From contig BJHW01000001.1 in assembly GCA_005405945.1 (NCBI GenBank), positions 2,604,001 to 2,668,000 on the forward strand: 64,000 nt of DNA. The letters are read 5' to 3'. Made by a program: the position numbers and the translations under genes. Each line of letters begins with the position of its first letter. The stretch's first letter is position 1. The notes below the pieces were generated by a model. That model ran no database searches, was not told the origin of the DNA, and saw nothing but the letters and a program-made list of their open reading frames with translations. This DNA is from Streptomyces violaceusniger (GTDB lineage: Bacteria; Actinomycetota; Actinomycetes; Streptomycetales; Streptomycetaceae). This document shows, piece after piece, positions 1 to 9,793 of the stretch.

Positions 1-909
1 TCGCACAGACGCGCCCGTCGTCGCCATCGACGCCGACATCAACCAGCATCTGGGGGTGGCGCTGGGGCTGGAGGAGGACGAACTGCCCGAGGTCGTCCCG
101 CTCAGCACGCGCCTCGGCGGGATCAAGGAGTATCTGCGCGGCGACAATCCCCGTATCGCCTCCGCCGACGCCATGGTCAAGACCACTCCCCGGGGCGCGG
201 CTCCCGCCTGCTGCGGCCGCTCGGACCCGACCCGGTGCACACCCGCCACGTCCGGGACATCGCGGGAGTCCGGCTGATGACCACCGGCGTGTTCACCGAG
301 GAGGACCTCGGTGTCGCGTGCTACCACTCCAAGCTCGGCGCCGTGGAACTGTATCTGAACCACCTCGTGGACGGCCCCGGTGAGTACGTCGTGGTCGACA
401 TGACCGCCGGCGCGGACTCCTTCGCCTCCGGGCTGTTCACCCGGTTCGACATGACCTTCCTGGTGGCCGAGCCCACGCGCAAGGGGGTGTCCGTCTACCA
501 CCAGTACAAGGACCACGCCGCCGAGTTCGGCGTGCCTCTCGCCGTGGTCGGCAACAAGGTGACCAGCGAGGACGACCGGCTCTTCCTCAAGGAACACGTC
601 GGCGACGACCTGCTGGTCTGCTTCGGCCACTCCGACTGGGTCCGCGCCCGCGAACAGGGCCGCCACACCGGGGAGCTGGAACCCGAGCACCGCCTGGCGC
701 TGGAGGAACTGCGCACCGCGGTGGACAGCCGCACCAAGGACTGGGAGACATTCCAGCGGCAGGCCGTCGAGTTCCATCTGCGCAATGCCCGCGCCTGGGC
801 CGACCGCGCCACCGGCCTGGACCTGAGCACCCAGGTCGACCCCGACTTCCAGCACGGACCGGCAGCTCTGTCCGAGGCACTCATCGCCGCCCCCACGGCA
901 TCGAGCTGA
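1..909 (+). CDS. CooC/ParA-like P-loop ATPase, 5' end cut by window, one frameshift
   Basis: This is the downstream part of a deviant-Walker ATPase of the CooC/MinD type, which in known relatives helps insert metals into enzymes. The window edge removes the Walker A region. Visible are VVAIDADINQHLG near the edge and VVDMTAGADSFASGLF followed by the FLVAEPTRKGV strand, as expected for this fold. The frame changes near 187-193 within ccccgggg; adding one base rejoins KTTP with GRGSRLLRPLGPDPVHT, so a sequencing error is likely. The family assignment is moderate and the metal is not predictable. A small unknown gene follows after 51 bases. Confidence 0.6.
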   Translation, partial: SHRRARRRHRRRHQPASGGGAGAGGGRTARGRPAQHAPRRDQGVSARRQSPYRLRRRHGQDHSPGRGSRLLRPLGPDPVHTRHVRDIAGVRLMTTGVFTEEDLGVACYHSKLGAVELYLNHLVDGPGEYVVVDMTAGADSFASGLFTRFDMTFLVAEPTRKGVSVYHQYKDHAAEFGVPLAVVGNKVTSEDDRLFLKEHVGDDLLVCFGHSDWVRAREQGRHTGELEPEHRLALEELRTAVDSRTKDWETFQRQAVEFHLRNARAWADRATGLDLSTQVDPDFQHGPAALSEALIAAPTASS

Positions 910-960
910 ACACCCCCGCCCATCCGCATCCGCAAACCCAGTCGATAGGACCCGCATTCC

Positions 961-1353
961 ATGTCACTGAACGTCGCACCGGAGCTCCTCGCCCAGGCCG
1001 AACAGGGCGAGATCCAGGAACGGGACTTCGTCGCCACCGTCCGCGAGTCGCTTCCCTACGCCTACAACCTCATCGCCGGTCTGGCGGACAAGCTCCGCGA
1101 AGGTGAGGCCGAGTTCGCCGACAACCAGACCCCACCCCCGTCGGAAGCCGAACGCGGACAGCTGCTGCGGGCCCTGGCCAGCAACGCCATCCGCAGCAGT
1201 CTGGAACGCCACTTCGGCATCACCCTGGCCTTCATGAACTGCCACCGGGTGGCCGCGTTCCGACCCGGGACCGAAAACGGCGCCACGTATGCGAAGTTCA
1301 CCTCCACGCGTTCCCAGATCCTCAACCAGTCACCCGAGTTCCGAGACTGCTGA
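961..1353 (+). CDS. Hypothetical protein, 130 aa
   Basis: I do not recognise this family. The protein is soluble, mostly helical in character, and has only two cysteines: one in FMNCHRVAAF near residue 93 and the C-terminal residue. It has no signal peptide or membrane segment. It lies 51 bases after the CooC-like ATPase on the same strand, so the two are probably co-transcribed. It ends at a strong hairpin, which suggests it closes its operon. The ATG at 961 is the first in-frame start and is preceded by a weak purine tract. A supporting role for the ATPase is only an inference from position. Confidence 0.6.
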   Translation: MSLNVAPELLAQAEQGEIQERDFVATVRESLPYAYNLIAGLADKLREGEAEFADNQTPPPSEAERGQLLRALASNAIRSSLERHFGITLAFMNCHRVAAFRPGTENGATYAKFTSTRSQILNQSPEFRDC

Positions 1354-1360
1354 GCCGCGC

Positions 1361-1405
1361 GGCGCACCTGAGCCCCAGGCCGCTGGTCTGGGGCTCAGGT
1401 GCGCC
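1361..1405. terminator. Strong hairpin between convergent genes
   Basis: An 18-bp perfect inverted repeat (1361-1378 and 1388-1405) flanks a 9-base loop, just after the stop of the 130-aa gene and just before the stop of the convergent membrane protein gene. There is no long T-run. The position and symmetry suit a bidirectional terminator. Confidence 0.8.
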
Positions 1406-1414
1406 GCCGCCCCT

Positions 1415-2267
<853 letters not shown>

Positions 2268-2271
<4 letters not shown>

Positions 2272-3364
2272 AGCAGCCACCACCCCACCAGAGCGCTGCA
2301 CGCCACCGCCACCAGCCAGGTGGCCGCCGAGAAGCGCACCGCGAAGGCGCGCCCGAAGGTGCCGGACTGGAGGGCGATGAGCTTCAGGTCCACCATCGGG
2401 CCGACCACCATGAAGGCCAGCCGGGCGGTGGGCGAGAACCCGGTGAGCGAGGCGGCGACGAACGCGTCGGCCTCCGAGCAGACCGCGAGGACCACCGCGA
2501 GCAGCCCCAGCATGGGCAGCGAGAGCCACAGGGAGTCGGAGAAGAGCCGCAGCACCGAATGCGGCACCGCCACATTGAACGTGGCCGCGGCCGCCGCGCC
2601 GACCACGAGGAAGCCCCCGGCGTGCAGGAAGTCATGCTGGAGCGAGACCCGGAACTCCTCCGCGCGGCTCGCGCCGGGCGCGTGCCCGGCCGGCCCCTTC
2701 GGCAGCCGCAGCCACTCCTCGCGGCCCGCCCGGATCCACAGCCAGCCCATGGCGACGGAGGTCAGCAGCGAGGCGATCAGACGGGCGGCGACCATCCAGG
2801 GATTACCGGGGAAGGCCACATAGGTCGCCACCAGCACGATCGGGTTGATGGCCGGGGCCGACAGCAGAAAGGCCAGCGCCGCCGCCGGGGCCACCCCGCG
2901 CCGCATCAGACTGCCGGCCACCGGCACCGAAGCGCACTCGCACCCCGGCAGCACCACCCCGGCGGCACCGGCCACGGGAACCGCGAGCGCCGGATTGCGC
3001 GGAAGCACCCGGGTGAACACCCACGCCGGTACGAACGCGCTGATGGCGGCCGACACCACCGTGCCCAGCAGCAGAAACGGCACCCCTGGATGACGATCGC
3101 GGTGAACACCGTGCGCCACGCCGCCACCGCCCGATCGTCGAGCGCTGTGGTGATGTCCGGCCCCAGCACGAGGGCGACTCCGCCGAGAAGCACCACCGGG
3201 ACCCCAGCGATCAGCGCCTGAACGGCGACGCGCGCCGCCGTGCGCAGTCCACCGGACTCGTCGGCCCCGGCCACTCCGTCGGGGCCCCGGGACAGCGTCC
3301 TGCCGCTGCCTCCGCTCTCATGCGGCGGCGCTATATCGACATCACTGTCCATTCGTCTCCCCAT
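2268..3364 (-). CDS. UPF0718-type permease, one frameshift
   Basis: This polytopic membrane protein is of the UPF0718 (YcgR/YraQ) permease family, whose transported substrate is uncertain. Diagnostic is the PGCECASVPVAG motif with paired cysteines at the start of a helix, followed by SAPAINPIVLVAT. Near the end is GPMVDLKLIALQ. The N-terminal 95 residues (ATG at 3364, or 3352) are in another frame. Adding one base to the cccc run at 3083-3086 restores IVIQGVPFLLLG, giving about 365 aa. It is coupled to the TIGR03943 gene and diverges from the Fur-family gene across a Zur-like palindrome, so a role in metal movement under zinc control is likely but not shown. Confidence 0.8.
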
Positions 3365-3458
3365 ACGGCTTTCGTCACGGCGGCATCCGGGCTCACTTTA
3401 ACGGCGGCGGATGGGCGGCAGACACGCCATCACGCATGAAGGGACATTCACATGGACA

Positions 3459-3473
3459 TGGATTTCATTTTCA
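3459..3473. promoter_or_regulatory. Candidate Zur operator A
   Basis: TGGATTTCATTTTCA is an AT-rich imperfect palindrome in very GC-rich surroundings. It differs by one base from site B at 9488-9502. It lies 85 bases upstream of the permease start and 52 upstream of the Fur-family start, so it could control both directions. It resembles the actinobacterial Zur box (TGAAAATxATTTTCA). Confidence 0.75.
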
Positions 3474-3525
3474 TCTACAGTCCATGCATACCGCTTTCCG
3501 CCGAGCGCCAGTGAGGTGATCCGCC

Positions 3526-3984
3526 GTGAGCAGCCGGAGGACCCGGCAGCGAACCGCCGTCCTGCGCGTCCTCACCGGCTGTCAGGACTTCGTCTCCGCG
3601 CAAGAACTGCACGCGCTGCTGACCGAGGCCGACGTTCCGATCGGGCTGACCACGGTCTACCGGGCCCTGCGGGATCTGGAGGCTACGGGTGGCGTCGACG
3701 TCGTACGCGACGAGGCGGGAGAACGGCTCTACCGCCCGCGGCCCGCCGACGGACACCGTCACTACCTGATCTGCCGCTGCTGCGGCCGCAGTCGGCCGGT
3801 GGACTCCGAGATCGTGGAGCGATGGGCCGACCGGGTCGGAGCGGACACCGGCTTCGCCGCGGTGGAGCACACCGTCGAACTCACCGGCATCTGCGGCGAC
3901 TGTCAGCCCGCCACCGACGAAGGAGAACCGCCGCCATGCCACTGGGAGCCCGCCCGGGACAGAGCCCGCAGCTGCGCGAGCTGA
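3526..3984 (+). CDS. Fur-family metalloregulator (Zur-like), 152 aa
   Basis: This is a DNA-binding repressor of the Fur/Zur family. The N-terminal winged helix spans about residues 1-80 (VSAQELHALL, GLTTVYRALRDLEATG). Metal ligands follow: HRHYLICRCCGRSRPVD supplies the CxxC and His residues, VEHTVELTGICGDC the second pair of cysteines, which form the structural zinc site. The GTG at 3526 is chosen because GAGGTGAT lies six bases upstream. The 3' end overlaps the next gene by 49 bases. Its place beside a Zur-like palindrome and zinc-free ribosomal genes suggests zinc sensing. It may be a second Fur homologue, not the main zur. Confidence 0.85.
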   Translation: MSSRRTRQRTAVLRVLTGCQDFVSAQELHALLTEADVPIGLTTVYRALRDLEATGGVDVVRDEAGERLYRPRPADGHRHYLICRCCGRSRPVDSEIVERWADRVGADTGFAAVEHTVELTGICGDCQPATDEGEPPPCHWEPARDRARSCAS

Positions 3985-4208
3985 GGCAGTCCGTACGGCG
4001 CCTGCTCGGACTCGACGACGACACAGCCGTCGTCATCCGGCAACTCGCCTGCGCCGAACCCGGCTGCCCACCCCTGGAAACGGTCATCGCCGTCTTTCCC
4101 ATGAACGGCCGAGCCCGCCGATGGACCCTGCACGCCACCGTCGCAGAAATCGCCGAGGACGACCTGCGGGCCGCCCTGCTCACCCATAACCCGAAGGAGT
4201 CCGCATGA
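3936..4208 (+). CDS. Small conserved-looking protein in CobW operon, 90 aa
   Basis: The function is not recognised. The start at 3936 has an AAGGAGAA ribosome site and overlaps the Fur-family gene by 49 bases. The stop overlaps the CobW start (ATGA). The centre reads [19 protein letters not shown], with two cysteines, and then a beta-strand/helix pattern. It is acidic at the C-terminus and has no membrane segment. Overlap on both sides means it is translated with the regulator and the GTPase. A helper role in metal handling is inference. Confidence 0.75.
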   Translation: MPLGARPGQSPQLRELRQSVRRLLGLDDDTAVVIRQLACAEPGCPPLETVIAVFPMNGRARRWTLHATVAEIAEDDLRAALLTHNPKESA

Positions 4209-5227
4209 CTACCCCAACGTCCGACGAGCCCCGCGACCAGCGCGTCCCCGTCACCGTACTGACCGGCTTCCTCGGCTCCGGCAAGACGACCCTGCTCAAC
4301 CGCATCCTCACCGAGCAGCACGGACTGCGCATCGCCGTCATCGAGAACGAGTTCGGCGAGGTCGGAGTCGACGACGCCCTCGTCCTCGACTCCGAAGAAG
4401 AGATCTTCGAGATGAACAACGGCTGCATCTGCTGCACCGTGCGCGGAGACCTCATCCGCATCCTGGGCGCGCTGATGCGCAGGCGCGAGAAGTTCGATCA
4501 CATCCTGATCGAGACCACCGGTCTCGCCGACCCCGCCCCCGTCGCCCAGACCTTCTTCATGGACGACGAGATCGCCGCCCAGCTGCGGCTGGACGCCATC
4601 GTCACCCTGGTCGACGCCGCGCACGTCCTCCAGCATCTGGACGAGGTCAAGCCCGAGGGCGTGGAGAACGAGGCCGTCGAGCAGATCGCCTTCGCCGACC
4701 GGATCGTGCTCAACAAGACCGACCTGGTGGACGAGTCGGCCATCGCCGAGGTCACCGACCGCATTCGTGCCATCAACAGCAGCGTGCAGATCATCCCCGC
4801 CCAGCACGCCGAAATCTACCTGCCCCAGGTGCTGGACGTCGGCGCGTTCGACCTGGAACGGGTGCTCGCCGAGGATCCGAGCTTCCTCACCGAGACCGAG
4901 CACCAGCACGACACCACCGTCACCTCCGTCGGCATCGACCTGACCGGCGAGCTCGACGAGGAACGCCTCAACCGGTGGCTGGGAACTCTGCTGCGGACCA
5001 AGGGCGTTGACATCTTCCGCTCCAAGGGCATCCTCGCCCTCGCCGGGGCGCCCAAGCAGTACGTCTTCCAGGGCGTGCACATGCTGCTCGTCGGCGAGTT
5101 CGGCCGCCACTGGCACGACGGCGAGCAGCGCCGCAACCGACTGGTCTTCATCGGCCGCAACCTCGACCGAGAGGCCCTGGAGTGCGGTTTCGCCGACTGC
5201 CTGGCCACCGCCGGAGCCGCCGCATGA
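4205..5227 (+). CDS. CobW/COG0523 GTPase, canonical, 340 aa
   Basis: This is a G3E-family GTPase and probable zinc metallochaperone. Walker A is [13 protein letters not shown] (residues 21-33), the metal-binding CxCC is [11 protein letters not shown] near residue 78, Walker B/switch is [11 protein letters not shown], and the guanine motif is NKTD. The C-terminal CobW domain (about 230-335) has HxH-like pairs (EHQHD, FGRHWHD) that could bind metal. ATGA overlaps tie it to the genes on both sides. Known relatives next to C-minus ribosomal genes are zinc-responsive. The client protein is not known. Confidence 0.92.
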   Translation: MTTPTSDEPRDQRVPVTVLTGFLGSGKTTLLNRILTEQHGLRIAVIENEFGEVGVDDALVLDSEEEIFEMNNGCICCTVRGDLIRILGALMRRREKFDHILIETTGLADPAPVAQTFFMDDEIAAQLRLDAIVTLVDAAHVLQHLDEVKPEGVENEAVEQIAFADRIVLNKTDLVDESAIAEVTDRIRAINSSVQIIPAQHAEIYLPQVLDVGAFDLERVLAEDPSFLTETEHQHDTTVTSVGIDLTGELDEERLNRWLGTLLRTKGVDIFRSKGILALAGAPKQYVFQGVHMLLVGEFGRHWHDGEQRRNRLVFIGRNLDREALECGFADCLATAGAAA

Positions 5228-6255
5228 GCATCACCGCATCCGAGCCCGACCTCGCCACCGCCTGGGACACCGCCGTCGACGACGCGCCCGTCGCTCTCAA
5301 CGCCCGCCAGGACCTGATCGCCGTCGCGGGCGCGGCGGGCACCCTCTGGATCCTGGACGCCACCACCGGTGCGGGCATCGACACCTTCGAACTGCCCGGC
5401 GGGGCACTGAGCGTGGCCCTCGCCCCGGACGCCCGGCACGCGGCCGCCACCGGGCCCACCGGCTACGCCCTGTGGCGCAGGGAGGACGGCCGTACGACGG
5501 TTCACGACACCGGCGCCTGGTCCGCCACAGCGGCGTGGGCGGACAACGAGCGGGTCGCCATCGCCGCCGGACGCCGTGCCCTCGTCCTCACCCCGGACGG
5601 CGAGGAACGGTGGGCCACCGAGCCCGCTGCCAGCACCGTCACCGACCTCGCGTGGCTGCGCCAGGGGCGGCGGCTGGCCGTCGCCGCCTACGGGGCCGTG
5701 CGCTGCCACGAACGGCACACCCCCAAGCCGGTGATGACCTACCCCTACATCGGCTCGCACCTCGCGCTCGCCGTCGCCCCCACCGGACGGTGGATCTGCA
5801 GCGGCAACCAGGACGCCTCCATCCACATCTGGCGCACCCGCGATGCGGGCGAGCTCACCATGTCCGGCTACCCGGAGAAGGTCTCCCGCCTCGCCTTCGA
5901 CGACACCGGTTTCTGGCTCGCCGCCGACGGCGCCCCCGACGTGACCGTCTGGGACTTCTCCGGCAAGGGCCCCGCCGGCACGGCCCCCCGCTCCCTGCGC
6001 TGCCACGAGACCATCACCGCGCTGGCCTGGCGTCCCGGCGGGGGCGGCCATCTGGCCAGCGGTGGCGCCGACGGCACGGTCGCGCTGTGGCGGGCCACCG
6101 CGGGGCGACCCGAATCCCGGCTCTCCCCTGCCCGCATCCTGGACGGCGATACGACCGTCGCCGCTCTGACCTGGGCCGGGCCCGAGCTGCTGGTCTCCGC
6201 GTACCGGGACGGCCGGATACGCGCCCACCGGCTGCCTTCCCGGACCACGCTGTGA
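5224..6255 (+). CDS. WD40-repeat protein, 343 aa
   Basis: This is a beta-propeller protein, probably cytoplasmic because no signal peptide is visible. WD-like blades include [55 protein letters not shown] and [16 protein letters not shown]. About seven blades fit the length. The start at 5224 overlaps the CobW stop (ATGA), and its own stop overlaps the next GTG. Propellers are usually docking platforms, so it may present clients to the GTPase. That is inference; no catalytic motif is visible. Confidence 0.88.
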   Translation: MSITASEPDLATAWDTAVDDAPVALNARQDLIAVAGAAGTLWILDATTGAGIDTFELPGGALSVALAPDARHAAATGPTGYALWRREDGRTTVHDTGAWSATAAWADNERVAIAAGRRALVLTPDGEERWATEPAASTVTDLAWLRQGRRLAVAAYGAVRCHERHTPKPVMTYPYIGSHLALAVAPTGRWICSGNQDASIHIWRTRDAGELTMSGYPEKVSRLAFDDTGFWLAADGAPDVTVWDFSGKGPAGTAPRSLRCHETITALAWRPGGGGHLASGGADGTVALWRATAGRPESRLSPARILDGDTTVAALTWAGPELLVSAYRDGRIRAHRLPSRTTL

Positions 6256-6686
6256 GTCTCGTCAAGGCCACGATCGGGGCCGCCCGCGACCGGCCGTGCA
6301 CCCTGGTCGTCTGCCGGGGCTGCTGCTGCGGCAACCCGCGCAAGCAACCCCATGTCGACCATCAGTGGCAACTCGACCAGTTGCGCGCCGCGGCCGCCGA
6401 ATCCGCCGGCCGCCTCGCCGTCCGCACGACGGACTGCCTCGGCCCGTGCGGCCAAGCCAACGTCATCGTGGTCCAGCCCGCCACAGCCGGGCGTGCGAAG
6501 GGCGGCCGGGCGACCTGGATCGGGTGGGCCAACGACGACTGCATGGACGACCTTCTCCGCTGGGTGGCCGCCGGCGGTCCGGGCCTGGCCCAGCCGTCGG
6601 CCACGCTCGAGCTGCAGTTCATCCGCCCACCGGGAGAAGCCCGGACGCGGGCACGCGGCCGCGGACGCGGACGTGCACGCCGATGA
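6252..6686 (+). CDS. (2Fe-2S) ferredoxin-like thioredoxin-fold protein, 144 aa
   Basis: Two cysteine clusters, CTLVVCRGCCCGNPR near residue 17 and TTDCLGPCGQANVIV near residue 60, match the (2Fe-2S) ferredoxin-like family with a thioredoxin fold. The GTG at 6252 overlaps the WD40 stop by the GTGA arrangement, so it is the fourth coupled gene of the operon. The C-terminal tail is Arg/Gly-rich. Such clusters can hold Fe-S or bind zinc or copper; the sequence does not settle which. A related protein lies convergently at 7161-7544. Confidence 0.8.
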   Translation: MSLVKATIGAARDRPCTLVVCRGCCCGNPRKQPHVDHQWQLDQLRAAAAESAGRLAVRTTDCLGPCGQANVIVVQPATAGRAKGGRATWIGWANDDCMDDLLRWVAAGGPGLAQPSATLELQFIRPPGEARTRARGRGRGRARR

Positions 6687-6690
6687 GGCC

Positions 6691-7032
6691 ATGGGCGGTC
6701 GCGACATCCTCGCGACCGCCCGCCTCGACGACGCCGCGGCAGCGTCCGTCGCCACCACGCTCCAGGCCCTGGCCACCCCGTCGCGGCTGTTGATCCTCAC
6801 GGCCCTGCGGCAATCTCCCCACTCCGTCACCGAACTGGCCACCGAGGTCGGCATGGAGCAGTCCGCCGTTTCCCATCAACTCCGTCTCCTGCGCACCCTC
6901 GGCCTGGTCACCGGGCGCCGCGACGGCCGCCGCATCGTCTATCGCCTCTATGACGACCACGTGGCCCAATTCCTCGACCAGGCCGTCCACCACATCGAGC
7001 ACCTACGCCTCGGCATCCGCGACACACTCTGA
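6691..7032 (+). CDS. ArsR/SmtB-family metalloregulator, 113 aa
   Basis: This is a small winged-helix repressor. The recognition region is VTELATEVGMEQSAVSHQL, then a wing VTGRRDGRRIVYRL. The last helix, DDHVAQFLDQAVHHIEHLRL, has the DxH plus HHxxH spacing of the alpha-5 metal site in SmtB/NmtR/ZiaR-type sensors, suggesting zinc, nickel or cobalt. The ATG at 6691 is used; a GTG at 6673 would add six residues and overlap the previous gene. It ends the operon just before a hairpin. It may sense metal excess opposite to Zur (inference). Confidence 0.85.
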   Translation: MGGRDILATARLDDAAAASVATTLQALATPSRLLILTALRQSPHSVTELATEVGMEQSAVSHQLRLLRTLGLVTGRRDGRRIVYRLYDDHVAQFLDQAVHHIEHLRLGIRDTL

Positions 7033-7089
7033 CTTCCGACCCGCGCCGTACCCGGCCACCACACTGCCGTGGAGACCGACGCGTGGAAC

Positions 7090-7118
7090 GGGGCCCGACG
7101 GTCCAACCGTCGGGCCCC
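7090..7118. terminator. Terminator hairpin between convergent operons
   Basis: A 13-bp perfect stem (7090-7102 with 7106-7118) with a 3-base loop lies 58 bases after the ArsR stop and 43 bases before the stop of the convergent operon. It probably serves both sides. Confidence 0.85.
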
Positions 7119-7160
7119 GCTGCGGTGTAGGGAATGCGCCCTCGCCAGGCCGTGAGGCCG

Positions 7161-7544
7161 TCAGTCGAGGTGGGCGGCTCCCGCCGGAGAAGGGACCGCA
7201 CGCAGCCGGTCGGGAAGTGTGTCACCGTCCGGCATCCCCTTCCGTAGCCACGCGCCCAGCGCCTCGGCGTCGGCCACGGTGGCGATCGGTCCCAGCCGCG
7301 CCACAGGTCCGCTGGGCCTGCGATCCACCGCACACGGCTGGACGGCAGCGTACAGCCCGTGGCGACGACGGCAGTCCAGGAGCTTGCCGAGACATCCGGT
7401 GGAAACGAGGACGCCGTGCGAAGAGCCTTGGACAGCCTTGCGCAGGCTCTCCATCACCTCATCGCCGTCGGATTCGCCACGACAGCTCCCGCAGACGACA
7501 AGAGTGAACGGGCGGTTCGGACGGTCGTCCGGACCATGCGTCAT
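7161..7544 (-). CDS. Small (2Fe-2S) ferredoxin-like Cys protein, 127 aa
   Basis: The ATG at 7544 follows a GGAGGAG ribosome site. Cysteine pairs appear in LVVCGSCRGE near residue 18 and VSTGCLGKLLDC near residue 50, the layout seen in the 6252-6686 protein (LVVCRGCCCG and TTDCLGPCG), so the two are paralogues with somewhat different ligand sets. It is the last gene of the leftward zinc-responsive operon behind L33, L31, CobW-like and S18. A sulfur-cluster or metal-buffer role is likely; the exact metal is unknown. Confidence 0.75.
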   Translation of the reverse strand: MTHGPDDRPNRPFTLVVCGSCRGESDGDEVMESLRKAVQGSSHGVLVSTGCLGKLLDCRRRHGLYAAVQPCAVDRRPSGPVARLGPIATVADAEALGAWLRKGMPDGDTLPDRLRAVPSPAGAAHLD

Positions 7545-7597
7545 AAAACTCCTCCGTGGACAACTGAGGCGGACATCCGGTCGCCGCAACCGGACGG

Positions 7598-7843
7598 CTA
7601 ACGGGAGCCGTAGGGAATCAGGGCCATCTCGCGCGCGTTCTTGATGGCGCGGGCGATCTGGCGCTGCTGCTGTCGTGTCACATGGGTCACCCGGCGGCTG
7701 CGTATCTTGCCGCGGTCGGAGATGAACTTCCGCAGCAGATCGGTGTTCTTGTAATCGACATAGGTGATGCCGGCGGCGTCGAGCGGGTTGACGCGGGGGC
7801 GCTTGGCTCCCCGGCGGTCGGTGATGGTGGTGCGGCGGGCCAT
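7598..7843 (-). CDS. rpsR: 30S ribosomal protein S18, zinc-free paralogue
   Basis: The 81-residue protein has the S18 signature ([18 protein letters not shown] and [21 protein letters not shown]). It contains no cysteine, so it lacks the zinc-binding residues of the C-plus form. Such copies replace zinc-loaded S18 in ribosomes during zinc limitation. It lies 33 bases downstream of the CobW-like gene in the leftward operon from Zur-like site B. Confidence 0.95.
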   Translation of the reverse strand: MARRTTITDRRGAKRPRVNPLDAAGITYVDYKNTDLLRKFISDRGKIRSRRVTHVTRQQQRQIARAIKNAREMALIPYGSR

Positions 7844-7876
7844 GAGTGAGTCCTGTCCGTTGAGCGTGAGGCGCCG

Positions 7877-9043
7877 TCAGGCGACCGGGTCGAGCAGTTC
7901 GTCGAAGGCGTGCGGCAGCCGGCTCCAGGCGTCCGGCCCGGCCGCGTACTCGGCGTCGGTCAGCAGACACGAGTCGAGCAGGGCCGGCAGCCCGTCGCGG
8001 TCCAGGCCGGGCGAGGTGAAGGTGAGGTGCTGACAGCGGTCGCCGTGCTCGGGGTGCCAGTCCAGCGCGGCGGCCACCCGCCGCTCGGCCGGGACCATCT
8101 CCCAGGCGGCGTCCGGCAGCGCGGCCAGCCACGGCCCGGCCGACTCCACACACAGGGCACCACCCGCCGCGTCCCAGGACAACAGGGTGTCGCCCCGGTC
8201 CGCCAGCCAGAAGCGGCCCCGGCTGCGGGCCGCGGCACAGGTCAGATCCTCCAGCGCCTCGTAGAGACGACCCGGGTGGAAGGGACGGTGGCGCCGCCAG
8301 ACGAGGGTGCTCACTCCGTGCTCATCGCTGTCCTGTGGCAACAGTGCGCAGGCCGGGTGCTGACGGGCGGCCGCCGCCGCGATGTCGAAGCCCTCGAGGA
8401 GGGCGGGCCCCAGGGCACCCTCGCCGAACCGCACCTGCCGTGCGCCCGGCGTGAGTTGGATGAGCAGGGCCAGATCGCCGTCGTCAGCGGGCTCTTCGGA
8501 CATCTCGTCCTCGGCGACGGCGATCACCGTGGGATACTCCAGCTGCCGGGCGAAGGTGTCCGCGATGGTGCGCTGGTCGGTCGGGGCGGCGGCGAGACCG
8601 GCCTCGGCGAGATCGTCACCGTTCGCGAGATACGGCACCATCAGGGCCGGGTCGACCGCGGTGGCCACCCCGGTCAGCTCCAGCGGCGCGCCCTCGGCCG
8701 CGATGACGGCGGCCATGGCCTGGGGCTCGACCGAGTCCCACAGCTCGACCACGGCGAGCCGGTGCCCGCCGCCCGTGGCCAGGCGCAGCAGTTCGGGGAC
8801 CATGTCCTCGCGCAGCGCACAGCACGCGCAGTCGTTCACCAGCGGCGCCTCGCCCTCGCCGAGCGGCCCCGATGCGTCGCGCACGGTGCGGCGCACCGCG
8901 CGGTCGGTGGCGGCGGACAGATCGTGGTGCAGCGCCACGGAGCCGGGCACCGTGCGCAGGATCTCCTCGACGGCGGCGCGGCGGGCGTCGGCGTGCAGTC
9001 CGCCCACGACCGCCACGGCCAGCCGGTTCTCCTCCGCGGTCAC
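7877..9043 (-). CDS. CobW-family protein without P-loop, 388 aa
   Basis: The C-terminal CobW domain is clear ([29 protein letters not shown], and a final [17 protein letters not shown]), and the metal motif survives as [11 protein letters not shown] near residue 74. Where a P-loop GxxGxGKT should stand, the protein has [17 protein letters not shown], so nucleotide binding is probably lost. The guanine motif is also not evident. The GTG at 9043 overlaps the L31 stop (GTGA), coupling it to L31. It may be a metal-binding partner of the true GTPases at 4205 and 12350 (inference). Confidence 0.85.
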   Translation of the reverse strand: MTAEENRLAVAVVGGLHADARRAAVEEILRTVPGSVALHHDLSAATDRAVRRTVRDASGPLGEGEAPLVNDCACCALREDMVPELLRLATGGGHRLAVVELWDSVEPQAMAAVIAAEGAPLELTGVATAVDPALMVPYLANGDDLAEAGLAAAPTDQRTIADTFARQLEYPTVIAVAEDEMSEEPADDGDLALLIQLTPGARQVRFGEGALGPALLEGFDIAAAAARQHPACALLPQDSDEHGVSTLVWRRHRPFHPGRLYEALEDLTCAAARSRGRFWLADRGDTLLSWDAAGGALCVESAGPWLAALPDAAWEMVPAERRVAAALDWHPEHGDRCQHLTFTSPGLDRDGLPALLDSCLLTDAEYAAGPDAWSRLPHAFDELLDPVA

Positions 9044-9297
9044 CGGCCCCTCCCCCGGTGACCGTAGCGCCGCTCGAACCGCTCGACGCGGCCCGCGGTG
9101 TCCACCACCCGCTGGTTGCCGGTGTAGAAGGGGTGGCTCGCCGAGGAGATCTCGACATCGATGACCGGATAGGTGTTGCCGTCCCGCCACTCGACCGTCT
9201 TGTCACTGGTGGCCGTGGAGCGGGTGAGGAAGGCGAAGTCGCCGGCCCGGTCCCGGAAGACGACGGGCCGGTACGCGGGGTGAATTCCGGGCTTCAT
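9040..9297 (-). CDS. rpmE2: 50S ribosomal protein L31 type B, zinc-free
   Basis: The 85-aa protein starts [16 protein letters not shown] and carries [12 protein letters not shown], typical of type B L31. It lacks the CxxC pair of the zinc form. It follows L33 by five bases and overlaps the CobW-like gene. It is expected under Zur control from site B. Confidence 0.95.
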   Translation of the reverse strand: MKPGIHPAYRPVVFRDRAGDFAFLTRSTATSDKTVEWRDGNTYPVIDVEISSASHPFYTGNQRVVDTAGRVERFERRYGHRGRGR

Positions 9298-9302
9298 GGC
9301 GG

Positions 9303-9467
9303 TCAGCGCTCCTCACGGAAATCGACATGGCGGCCGACGACAGGGTCGTACTTGCGCAGGGTCAGCCGGTCGGGGTCGTTCCGCCGGCTCTTGCGGGTCA
9401 CATAGGTGTAGCCGGTGCCCGCCGTGGACCTCAGCTTGATGATCGGACGGAGTTCATTGCGTGCCAT
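9303..9467 (-). CDS. rpmG: 50S ribosomal protein L33, zinc-free
   Basis: The ATG at 9467 gives a 54-aa protein, [20 protein letters not shown], ending [17 protein letters not shown], the standard L33 length. Upstream in-frame starts would run into the operator and are rejected. No cysteines are present, so it is the C-minus form. It is the first gene of the leftward operon, 21 bases from Zur-like site B. Confidence 0.95.
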   Translation of the reverse strand: MARNELRPIIKLRSTAGTGYTYVTRKSRRNDPDRLTLRKYDPVVGRHVDFREER

Positions 9468-9487
9468 GGCCACAGCATACATAGATT

Positions 9488-9502
9488 TGGTTTTCATTTT
9501 CA
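9488..9502. promoter_or_regulatory. Candidate Zur operator B
   Basis: TGGTTTTCATTTTCA is nearly identical to site A, lying between divergent L33 (start 9467) and L28 (start 9557). It sits in the only AT-rich stretch between the two genes, so one bound dimer could shut both directions. Confidence 0.8.
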
Positions 9503-9556
9503 TCAAGCTGGTACGGTGCCACCCGCACCATCCCCGGACACTTCGAAAGGGAACCC

Positions 9557-9793
9557 ATGTCCGCCCACTGCCAGCTCACCGGCCGACAGCCCGGCTTCGG
9601 CCAGAACATCTCCCACTCGCACCGCCGCACCAAGCGCCGGTTCGACCCCAACGTCCAGCGCAAGCGCTACTGGCTGCCGAGCGAGGGCCGGCACATCCGG
9701 CTCACCCTCAGCGCCAAGGCCATCAAGACCGTCGACGCCATCGGCATCGAGGCCGCCGTGGCCCGCATCCGCGCCCGGGGAGGGAAGGTCTGA
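9557..9793 (+). CDS. rpmB: 50S ribosomal protein L28, zinc-free paralogue
   Basis: The 78-aa protein begins [20 protein letters not shown] and continues with [14 protein letters not shown], diagnostic of L28. It keeps only one cysteine, so the four-cysteine zinc site of the C-plus form is absent. GAAAGGG precedes the start. The stop overlaps the S14 start by one base (TGATG). Confidence 0.94.
   Translation: MSAHCQLTGRQPGFGQNISHSHRRTKRRFDPNVQRKRYWLPSEGRHIRLTLSAKAIKTVDAIGIEAAVARIRARGGKV

Noticed and set aside
5868..6854. Minus-strand frame of 328 codons across WD40 and ferredoxin-like genes
   Set aside because: The plus-strand genes have overlapping starts and clear motifs; the antisense frame has none.
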